A stretch of 30,001 nucleotides of DNA from positions 1-30,001 of the forward strand of contig CAWHCB010000012.1 in assembly GCA_963827905.1 (NCBI GenBank), given 5' to 3'. The stretch is from JACXTP01 sp963827905 (GTDB lineage Archaea; Thermoplasmatota; Thermoplasmata; Methanomassiliicoccales; UBA472). Below are positions 1-6,871 of this stretch, one piece after another. Each line of letters opens with the position of its first letter. The stretch's first letter is position 1. The translations under genes and the position numbers were made by a program. The notes beneath the pieces were generated by a model. It worked only from the letters and a program-made list of their open reading frames with translations. It searched no databases and was not told the origin of the DNA.

Positions 1-376
1 TGCGGACCATGTCGACGTCCAATGGGGCTTTCTCATCCCCCTGGAGATTGTGTCCCCCGCGCACCAGGAGCATCTCGTCCACCGGGATGTTGGCCGGGGG
101 GTCGTTGCCGATCACGATGAGGCCGACCCGGCAGCCCTTGCCCTCCACCACGGAGTTGGTGGCCAAGGTGGAGGATATCGCCACCAAGCGGATCTGCTTG
201 AAGAGCTCGTGGTCCAGCATCTCGATCGCGTTGCCGATGCCCTCGGCCAGATCGTGGCGGGTGGTGAGGGCTTTGGACTTGCTCAGAACCTTTCCGTCCG
301 CCATACGTAGAATCGCGGCATCGGTGTATGTGCCACCAGTATCGATCCCCAAGCCCAGGTCTCCATTTCCGTCCAT
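1..376 (-). CDS. Hydantoinase/oxoprolinase-family protein, N-terminal part (runs off window edge)
   Basis: Reading the reverse strand from an ATG at 376 gives about 125 codons without a stop, leaving the window at base 1. The protein opens with GLGIDTGGTYTDAAIL, the phosphate-1 motif of the ASKHA (acetate kinase/Hsp70) fold in the hydantoinase A N-terminal domain, and continues with ISSTLATNSVVEGKG and a GLIVIG strand typical of the family. The same blocks occur in the complete homologue at 2219-4180, so the two are paralogues. The family includes ATP-dependent hydantoinases, oxoprolinases and acetone carboxylase subunits, and related ASKHA proteins activate corrinoid proteins, so the substrate cannot be named. 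An in-frame ATG at 403 would add nine residues; 376 is preferred because the conserved motif then starts about eight residues in, as in homologues. Confidence 0.85.
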   Translation of the reverse strand, partial: MDGNGDLGLGIDTGGTYTDAAILRMADGKVLSKSKALTTRHDLAEGIGNAIEMLDHELFKQIRLVAISSTLATNSVVEGKGCRVGLIVIGNDPPANIPVDEMLLVRGGHNLQGDEKAPLDVDMVR

Positions 377-713
377 GCTCGGCCTCAACCGTCCTCCCTC
401 CATAATATTTGTTTGATATCCCGCCCCCGACCGGCATGGTCCATCATTGGAACGCTTTCCATTCCAAGGTCGATGCCCGTGCGCCGGTCCCATTGTGAGA
501 TGGCGATACGAGGCTCATTGACTCGGATCATCATCAAATTGGCTTTTCAAAGGGGTGGGTTTGGCGGTCCAGAGAGTTCTGTTCAATTCAAACTAATCCC
601 AGAAATACATGTCGTAAATCAGACAATCGAAAAACTACCCAGCATGATTAACGGCATTGAACCAAGCCCAATAGTTATTTCAAAGGGATGCCCCGATAAG
701 CCCTTGCATTGTC
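377..713. other. Intergenic region between divergent genes
   Basis: This 337-bp gap separates the leftward hydantoinase-family gene from the rightward HTH_10 gene and should hold both promoters. It is richer in A+T than the flanking genes, with AT-rich patches near 400-415 and 600-690. A short imperfect inverted repeat (TGGAA...TTCCA) lies near 448-465. I see no convincing reading frame, tRNA or strong RNA fold. Confidence 0.5.
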
Positions 714-1343
714 ATGATGGAGGCTGCCTTCTCCCTGCAAGGTTCCAACTTCTGGTTGGTGGAGATCGCTGGTCGTTACGAAACGGCGATCACCATCACC
801 GAGTGCATACCTTGGAAGAAGAATGGCGGTCAGGCACTGTTCAGCATCGAGTTGGGTGATGTGAACATAGATGAAATGGTCGAGAGCATCCGCTCCCGGA
901 CGGACATCGTCAGCGTAGAGAAGGTCTCCGACACTCCGACCCAATATTTGGGCTCCATCGCCATGAAGGAATGCTCCTGGATATGGAAGATCGTGGATTG
1001 CGGCTGCTACCTCAGCAAGGCTTGGTGCAATGGCGATGGCAGGCTCATCATCAAGGTCCTGTCTGGAAGCGAGGGGTCCCTGCCCCGTCTTATCAAGTCC
1101 CTGAGCGAAAAAGGCATCACCGTGGACATCTGCAAGATCAACCGGCTGGACAACCAGAGCGCCATGACGGCCAAGCAGGAGATGGTGCTGAGGTTGGCGC
1201 TGCAACGAGGTTATTTCGATTATCCCCGCCGTATCAAACTGAAGGACCTGGCCGAGCTCTGTGGCATGAACCCTGCCACGGTGGACGAGATCGTCAAGCG
1301 GGGCGAGCGCAACCTCTTGGAGAACTATTTCAAGGACCGTTGA
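714..1343 (+). CDS. HTH_10 (Bat-type) transcriptional regulator
   Basis: A 209-residue protein. The last 60 residues contain the HTH_10 helix-turn-helix of haloarchaeal bacterio-opsin activator and related archaeal regulators: TAKQEMVLRLALQRGYFDYPRR, then a DLAELCGMNPATVDEIVKRGERN recognition unit. The N-terminal 140 residues form an alternating alpha/beta region with a CSWIWKIVDCGC stretch that may be a ligand- or redox-sensing module, which is inference. A second, clearly homologous gene lies at 9336-9969. Two ATGs (714 and 717) stand in tandem with no Shine-Dalgarno sequence, so translation may be leaderless. The stop is directly abutted by the stop of the convergent corrinoid-protein gene. 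A role in controlling the neighbouring corrinoid/hydantoinase genes is plausible from position only. Confidence 0.85.
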   Translation: MMEAAFSLQGSNFWLVEIAGRYETAITITECIPWKKNGGQALFSIELGDVNIDEMVESIRSRTDIVSVEKVSDTPTQYLGSIAMKECSWIWKIVDCGCYLSKAWCNGDGRLIIKVLSGSEGSLPRLIKSLSEKGITVDICKINRLDNQSAMTAKQEMVLRLALQRGYFDYPRRIKLKDLAELCGMNPATVDEIVKRGERNLLENYFKDR

Positions 1344-1979
1344 TCATTTCAGCTTCTTGACCGCCTCTTGGGCGTTCATGCCATGCAGGTCCGCTCCGAT
1401 CTCCAGAGCGAACTCCTGCGACGTCGGCGCGCCTCCGATTATGACCGTGACATCTTGACGCAAACCTTCCTCGACCAATGTATCGACCACCGTCTTCATG
1501 CTGTCCATGGTGGGCGTCATTAGCGTCGACATGGCCACGATGTCCGCCTTGTATCGTCTTACCCCCTTGGCGAAGGCGTCCTCCGGTTGGTCCCGGCCCA
1601 GGTCGTATACCCTGAAGCCAGCGGCGACAAGCATGGTCTTGACCAGGTTCTTGCCGATATCATGCACATCGCCCTCGACCACCCCGATCAAGACCCGACC
1701 GGCCGCCTTGTGGTTGTCCTTGGGGATCAATGGCAAGAGCATGTCCAGAGCCCCGTACATGGAGTCAGAGGCCAGAAGCACCTGGGGCAAGAATATCTCG
1801 CGGTGGGCATACCGGTCTCCGATGACGTTCATGCCCTTGACCAGGCCTTGCTCGATCGCCTCCACCGGATCCAGACCATCCTTGATGACCCGCTTGGCAT
1901 GCTTGATGGCCAGGTCCTTCCTGCCTGAGATCACGGCACGTTCCAGTCCTCGGAATATGGCGGCCTTATCCTCCACCAT
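1344..1979 (-). CDS. Methyltransferase corrinoid protein (MtbC/MttC/MtaC family)
   Basis: A 211-residue protein of the usual length for the small corrinoid subunits that carry a methyl group between a substrate methyltransferase and coenzyme M (or tetrahydrofolate/tetrahydromethanopterin) in the cytoplasm. The first ~85 residues are the four-helix B12-binding cap (AIEQGLVKGMNVIGDRYA, FLPQVLLASDSM). The Rossmann domain carries the signature EGDVHDIGKNL, whose His is the lower cobalt ligand, then MSTLMT and VIIGGAPTS, the other two cobamide-binding blocks. A strong Shine-Dalgarno (AGGAGGT) precedes the ATG by six bases. No partner methyltransferase (MttB, MtbB, MtaB type) lies within the window, so the methyl donor is unknown. 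The gene is flanked by two hydantoinase-family genes, whose ASKHA fold resembles that of corrinoid activators. Confidence 0.93.
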   Translation of the reverse strand: MVEDKAAIFRGLERAVISGRKDLAIKHAKRVIKDGLDPVEAIEQGLVKGMNVIGDRYAHREIFLPQVLLASDSMYGALDMLLPLIPKDNHKAAGRVLIGVVEGDVHDIGKNLVKTMLVAAGFRVYDLGRDQPEDAFAKGVRRYKADIVAMSTLMTPTMDSMKTVVDTLVEEGLRQDVTVIIGGAPTSQEFALEIGADLHGMNAQEAVKKLK

Positions 1980-2150
1980 TCAGGGACCTCCTGTCAACAA
2001 TCGGGTCATAGCAATGCCTGGGCATCCATGCGATGAATGTCGAGAGGGTTCAAAATAATTATTGGTGCCGCTCTCCGATTGGCGAACCGAAATGGTGAGG
2101 CATCTGGGCCGCATGGCAAGGATGGTAACCCCTCAACCATACTGAACCTT

Positions 2151-2182
2151 GTCCCAGATTTGATCAATGATTCTTCTGGGAC
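2151..2182. promoter_or_regulatory. Inverted repeat, candidate operator
   Basis: GTCCCAGA at 2151-2158 is repeated in perfect inverted orientation as TCTGGGAC at 2175-2182, separated by 16 bases. It ends five bases before the TATA box of the hydantoinase-family gene, so it lies in DNA upstream of the transcript rather than in the RNA. That suits binding by a dimeric regulator such as the HTH_10 protein at 714-1343, which is inference. Confidence 0.5.
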
Positions 2183-2186
2183 GAAT

Positions 2187-2196
2187 CATATATAGG
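2187..2196 (+). promoter_or_regulatory. TATA box for the hydantoinase-family gene
   Basis: CATATATAGG is centred 28 bases upstream of the ATG at 2219, the spacing expected for an archaeal TATA box driving a leaderless mRNA that begins at that codon. This argues for 2219 rather than 2198 as the translation start. Confidence 0.55.
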
Positions 2197-2218
2197 AATG
2201 GCAGTTTACTTTGCCAGC

Positions 2219-4180
2219 ATGGCGATGGCAAGGAAGGTCGGCCTGGGCATCGATACCGGCGGGACGTTCACCGATGCGGTGCTGTTGGACCTGGACAGTA
2301 ACGGAATAATTGCCAAAGGGAAGAGCCCGACCACCTATGACGACCTTGCGGAAGGGATCAGCTCCGCCATCGATCTTGTGCTGCAACAGGGCGGGATCGA
2401 GCCCTCCACCATCAAGATGGTCGGCATCTCCACCACCTTGGCCACCAACTCCCTTTTGCAGGGCAAGGGAGGCGAGGTCGGGCTCGTCGGCATAGGCTGG
2501 AAGCCGGACCCGGAATGGAGCTTCGGGGTCAAGCATCAACGCTTCATCAAAGGCGGTTACGATTCCATCGGCAGGCAGTCGGAGCCCATGGACCCACAGG
2601 AGCTGGAGAGGGCCATCCTCGAGGTCTCGGAGGATGTGGACGCGCTGGTGGTCTCTGGCCTGTTCAGCGTGTGCAACGGTTGGCAGGAGATCCAGGCGGC
2701 GGAGGAGATGAGGCGCCTCACCCGGCTGCCCATAATCATGGGGCAGAGCTTCACCGCCGAGCTGGGCATATTCGAGCGGACCGTGACCGCAGTTCTCAAC
2801 TCCAAGCTCCTCAACGTCATCGCGGATTTCTTGGACAGCGTGGAGCGGTCGCTTGAAGCGCGGGAGATCAAGGCTAGGATGTTCGTCCTCAAGGGCGACG
2901 GGGGGCTGATGAGCCTGGAGACGGCCCGAGAGAAGCCGGTGGAGATGGTGCTTTCCGGTCCGGCGGCCAGCCTCATGGGCGGAAAGGCCCTGGCAGGGAT
3001 GGAGGACTGCCTGGTCATAGACATGGGGGGCACTTCCACCGACATCGCCTACCTTGACGAGGGGTTCCCCCGCCTCAACGTCGAAGGGGCGGTGGTGGGA
3101 CAATGGCGCACCCGGGTCAAGGGCATCGACATCTGGACCTGCGGCCTGGGAGGGGATTCGTTGGTCCGACTGGACAAGAGGGAGGGTCTGCTCATAGGGC
3201 CGGAGCGCGTGCTGCCTCTGGCCATGGCTTCCGCCCGTTACCCCGGCTTTCGTGATAAGATAGCCCATGAGGGTGAGCTGCAGCTCTACCTGACCCTTAA
3301 GCACGAGCGGGGGAAGCTCACCGACAAGGAGCGCCGCATCTACGAGTTCATCGAAAAGAACGGACCAAGCACCTATTACGATGTCATCAAGGGAGTGGAG
3401 AATGAGTACGTGGTGCTCCAGGAAACGCTGGAATCGATGAAGTCGCGCGGTTTCCTCTTGAAGACCGGCCTGACGCCGACCGACACCCTGCATTACCTGG
3501 GCCGCTATGAGGCCGGGGACAAGGAGGCGGCGAACTTCGGCATACGGTTCTGGGCGGAGAAGGCGGGAGAGAGCCCTGACGAGCTGGCCATGCAGATCAT
3601 GCAGATGATGGTGACCCGGGTGGGTGAGGAGGTCATCAAGAAGGCCATCATGGACGCGGGTGCATTCCCCAACGATGGCCAGGCGTTCCAGCGACTGCTG
3701 AGGGCGGCGAGCGGCCACGGTTCCATCGAGGGCTTGGGATTCCGCATGGACCTGGGCCGGCCCATCGTAGGCATCGGCGCGCCAGCGATAGACTTCATCA
3801 AACCCTTGGAAAAACGCTTGGCCAGCCCGGTCATGGTACCGGAGGGCCATGAGGTCGGCAACGCGGTGGGAGCGGTCTCAAGCTACGTCTCCGAGACCTT
3901 CATGGTCCAGGTCACCTCCTACGGCGACAAGTACGTGGTCCTTGCCCCCATGTCCTCGCCCTCGCAGTACTCGCATTTCGAGGAGGCCATGTCCTCGGCC
4001 CGCTCCTATGGCAACAGGGTGGTGAGGGAACGTCTGGCCCGGGATAACCTGGAGGACCTGAAGGTAAGGGTGGAGGTGCTGGAGAAAAAGTTCCCGGACG
4101 GATATGGCAAGGAGATGAAGTTCGTCAATTGGGTCGATCTGCGCTTCACCGCCATGGGACGCCCTAAGCTCCCAGAATGA
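2219..4180 (+). CDS. Hydantoinase/oxoprolinase-family ASKHA protein
   Basis: About 653 residues, complete. It starts MAMARKVGLGIDTGGTFTDA, the N-terminal phosphate-binding motif, followed by ISTTLATNSLLQGKGG. The second ATPase half has VLSGPAASLMGG and VIDMGGTSTDIAYLDEG at about residues 245-280, typical of the hydantoinase A domain. Between the two C-terminal lobes (about residues 365-430) lies an insert that reads like a winged helix: KERRIYEFIEKNGPSTYYDV, then ETLESMKSRGFLLKTG. The C-terminus (GNAVGAVSSYV) again matches the family. ATP-dependent ring opening or carboxylation is known for characterised members, but the B subunit (HyuB) is absent, so a stand-alone activator or archaea-specific role is more likely. 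An upstream in-frame ATG at 2198 exists but would overlap the expected transcription start. Its paralogue is at the left edge of the window. Confidence 0.88.
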   Translation: MAMARKVGLGIDTGGTFTDAVLLDLDSNGIIAKGKSPTTYDDLAEGISSAIDLVLQQGGIEPSTIKMVGISTTLATNSLLQGKGGEVGLVGIGWKPDPEWSFGVKHQRFIKGGYDSIGRQSEPMDPQELERAILEVSEDVDALVVSGLFSVCNGWQEIQAAEEMRRLTRLPIIMGQSFTAELGIFERTVTAVLNSKLLNVIADFLDSVERSLEAREIKARMFVLKGDGGLMSLETAREKPVEMVLSGPAASLMGGKALAGMEDCLVIDMGGTSTDIAYLDEGFPRLNVEGAVVGQWRTRVKGIDIWTCGLGGDSLVRLDKREGLLIGPERVLPLAMASARYPGFRDKIAHEGELQLYLTLKHERGKLTDKERRIYEFIEKNGPSTYYDVIKGVENEYVVLQETLESMKSRGFLLKTGLTPTDTLHYLGRYEAGDKEAANFGIRFWAEKAGESPDELAMQIMQMMVTRVGEEVIKKAIMDAGAFPNDGQAFQRLLRAASGHGSIEGLGFRMDLGRPIVGIGAPAIDFIKPLEKRLASPVMVPEGHEVGNAVGAVSSYVSETFMVQVTSYGDKYVVLAPMSSPSQYSHFEEAMSSARSYGNRVVRERLARDNLEDLKVRVEVLEKKFPDGYGKEMKFVNWVDLRFTAMGRPKLPE

Positions 4181-4375
4181 TCGGGGATTGACAAAGGAAA
4201 ATGATGATTAATCGAAATAGGCTTGGTTTGATAGAAGCACATGTCATTGATTGACAGATTTATACAATTAATTAGAAAAAATCAATCCGTGTTAACGTAT
4301 GAAAGAATATGATACCTAGGTTCCAAAAGGATTAATTAATGACAACACATTGCATTTTTCATAGGGGGAGTATAG

Positions 4376-4903
4376 ATGAATTTCTGCGATGTCGAGGCGC
4401 ACGATACAGAAAGCGCCATTCACGAGGCAATCATTAAATTGAACCAGCAGGACAAGATGGAGATAGCCCATTTCGTCATAGACCCCTGCGCTGTGTTCAT
4501 TTTAGGAATGACATCCAGGAAATGCATGACGGTCAGCGAGATCTCCCCGGCTATGAAGCTCCCCATCGCGACCTGTTACAAGATGGTCTACCAGATGGAG
4601 AACATGGGGCTCATCACCAAGTGTGGTACCTCCCGTACCTCCGGTCGGGGCAAGGCGGCCGTATATACCTCTGTCATCAAGTCCATGGAACTGGAGCTCA
4701 GGAACGGTTTAATCACCCTTAACCTACTGTTCAAGAACGGTCAGTGCATGCTCTTCAAGAAGGACCTGAACGCCCTGGCCCCCACAGCGGCGGTCTGCGA
4801 CAGTTTCCGTGAAGCGGAGATGGAGATGGCCCCTCCAGAGCATATTGACAATCTTACCGAAAACATTGAGGAAATGGACCTCTCCCCCACGCTGAGAAGC
4901 TAA
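4376..4903 (+). CDS. Winged-helix transcriptional regulator
   Basis: A 175-residue cytoplasmic protein. Residues about 35-100 form an archaeal winged helix: an ILGMTSRKCMTVSEIS segment, a KLPIATCYKMVYQMENMGLI recognition helix, and a basic wing (TSRTSGRGKAAVYTS). The C-terminal 70 residues, partly acidic, match nothing I recognise. A Shine-Dalgarno-like AGGGGGAG lies about six bases before the ATG, and an AT-rich box (ATTAATTAAT near 4331-4340) is about 40 bases upstream, giving a short leader. The 195-bp gap before it is very AT-rich and otherwise featureless. The target genes are unknown. The downstream nuclease gene starts 60 bases later and could be co-transcribed. Confidence 0.8.
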   Translation: MNFCDVEAHDTESAIHEAIIKLNQQDKMEIAHFVIDPCAVFILGMTSRKCMTVSEISPAMKLPIATCYKMVYQMENMGLITKCGTSRTSGRGKAAVYTSVIKSMELELRNGLITLNLLFKNGQCMLFKKDLNALAPTAAVCDSFREAEMEMAPPEHIDNLTENIEEMDLSPTLRS

Positions 4904-4963
4904 GGTACTCCCCAGTAAGGGCAATTATTTTCTATCCACCCAGGCCATCTGGTCGTGTTCTCG

Positions 4964-5750
4964 ATGTATGTCATCAAGAGGTCCGGTGAGAGGCAGGAGT
5001 TCGATCCGGAGAAGACCCGATTGGCAATTATGCGCTCTGGTGTCCCGACGGATGAGGCGGACGATGTGCTGGACCGACTACAAGGACAGCTCTATGATGG
5101 AATCACCACGGAAGAGGTGTACCGTCGAGTGCGAGCTCTGCTGGCGTCAGATTCGAAAACGCGCTTCGGGCTGAAGAAGGCGATCATGAACCTCGGCCCG
5201 GAGGGACATCACTTCGAGACCTTCATCGGCCTGTTGTTCCAAGAGATGGGGTATAAGATAAAGGTGCGGGAGGTCGTGTCTGGACGTTGCGTGCAGCATG
5301 AGCTGGACGTGCTGGCCGAAAACGAGGAGAACAGATATATGGTGGAATGCAAGTTCCATAACTCCCTGGGCATAAAGTGCACCATACAGACCGCCCTTTA
5401 CACCTACGGTCGATTCCTGGATCTACAGGAGAGATTGAAGCTCAGCAAACCTTGGCTGGTCACCAATACCCGTTTCTCGAGCGATGTGGTCCATTACGGC
5501 GAATGCGTTGGCATGGGCCTATCTAGGCTGGAGGTACCCGGAGGACGCCGGCCTGGAGATCTTGGTGGAGCGACACCGTCTCTACCCGGTGACCATCCTG
5601 GAGTTGAGGAGGGGCGATATCCGGACCCTGCTGGAAAACAACATCGTCCTGGTCAAGGACGTGCTCTGTCAACAGGAGAAGGTGCTCAGCCTCCTGCCCC
5701 GGCAGAACGCGGAGCGCTTGATGACCCAGGCCAAGGGCCTGTTCGTCTGA
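4964..5750 (+). CDS. ATP-cone/Mrr-type endonuclease, frameshifted
   Basis: Two frames join into one protein of about 262 residues. Residues 1-85 are an ATP-cone, the nucleotide-binding regulatory domain best known from ribonucleotide reductase and NrdR (YVIKRSGERQEFDPEKTRLA, TTEEVYRRVRALL). After that comes an Mrr-type PD-(D/E)xK nuclease core: HHFETFIGLLFQEMGY, HELDVLAE (catalytic Asp), VECKFHN (Glu-x-Lys). The first frame ends in nonsense after GMGL at 5521. Removing one base near 5522 continues it as LGWRYPEDAGLEILVERH, which is how relatives of this family proceed, to the stop at 5748-5750. This is probably a sequencing indel. ATG 4964 is chosen over GTG 4955. The role may be restriction or DNA repair sensing nucleotide state, which is inferred from the domains. 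Confidence 0.8.
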
Positions 5751-5761
5751 CATCCGAATAG

Positions 5762-5771
5762 TGTTATATCG
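5762..5771 (+). promoter_or_regulatory. TATA box for wecB
   Basis: TGTTATATCG is centred about 30 bases upstream of the wecB ATG, consistent with a leaderless or near-leaderless archaeal transcript. Confidence 0.45.
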
Positions 5772-5795
5772 AGCCTGCCCATATCCTGGTCCCGC

Positions 5796-6871
5796 ATGAA
5801 GGTGTGCATAGTACTGGGCACCAGACCGGAGATCGTGAAGATGGCCCCTCTGGTGCGCGCTTGCCAGAGGCGGGGCGTTGAATTCTTCCTCATCCATACC
5901 GGCCAGCATTATTCATACGAGATGGACCGGATATTCTTCCGGGACCTGGAGCTACCGGACCCGCGATACAACCTGAACGTGGGCTCGGGCGCGCATGGAA
6001 GACAGACCGGCGCGATACTGGCGGCCATCGAGAAGGTCCTTATGGACGAAAGACCGGACGCTATCCTGGTGCAGGGGGACACCAACACCGTTTTGGCCGG
6101 GGCACTGGCCGCGGTCAAGCTGAACATCCCGATAGGGCATGTCGAGGCAGGCCTTCGCTCCTATGACCGCCAGATGCCCGAGGAGGTCAACCGGGTCCTG
6201 GCGGACCATATTTCCGACATGCTCTTCGCCCCCACTGAGGTCTCGAGGCAGAACCTGCTTAAGGAGGGCATCGACCCGGCCAAGGTCCATGTCGTAGGGA
6301 ACACCGTGGTGGACGCCCTGTTGCAGAACATGGACATTTCCAAAGGCGAGGCAAGGCTTTGAACGAGCTAGGTCTGAGGCCCAGGGGCTATCTCCTTGGT
6401 ACCTTGCACCGCCAGGAGAACGTCGACGACCCCGCGAGATTGCGCGGTCTTGTGGACGGACTGGTATCCTGCGCGAAGGAGTTCCAACTGCCGGTCATCC
6501 TGCCCCTGCACCCCCGGACCAGGAAGAACCTTTCCAACTTCGCCATCGTCGTACCCGACGAGGTGCGGGTCATTGAACCCGTTGGCTACCTGGACTTCCT
6601 GCAGCTGGAGGCAAACGCCGCCCTGTTGCTGACCGATTCCGGAGGGGTGCAGGAGGAGGCGTGCATCCTCCATGTGCCCTGTGTCACCTTGAGGGACTCG
6701 ACGGAAAGACCAGAGACGGTCATGGTGGGCGGAAACGTTCTGGTCGGGGCCGATCCGAAGAGGATCCTGGACGGTGCGAAGCAAATGTTCGGCCGGGGCC
6801 GGGACTGGACCTGCCCGCTGGGAGACGGCAGCGCTGCCGAACGCATCCTCGACATCGTTCTATCCCATTAA
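5796..6871 (+). CDS. wecB: UDP-N-acetylglucosamine 2-epimerase, non-hydrolysing (frameshifted)
   Basis: It interconverts UDP-GlcNAc and UDP-ManNAc in the cytoplasm, supplying ManNAc-type sugars for surface glycans or protein glycosylation. Recognition is clear: IVLGTRPEIVKMAPL at the N-terminus, QGDTNTVLAGALA, GHVEAGLRSYDRQMPEEVNR, then in the second frame GTLHRQENVDD and LLTDSGGVQEEA. The first frame stops at 6362 after SKGEARL, while the second frame reads through 6359 as KALNELGLRPRGY. One base appears to be missing around 6351-6357. The composite of about 358 residues matches the family's length. The 3' end overlaps that of the convergent PEP-utilising gene by four bases. No other glycan genes are nearby. 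Confidence 0.92.

Noticed and set aside
2186..3850. 554-codon open frame on the minus strand
   Set aside because: It is antisense to the hydantoinase-family gene and its product is low-complexity His/Leu/Arg-rich with no family motif; G+C-rich coding DNA commonly leaves such open shadows.
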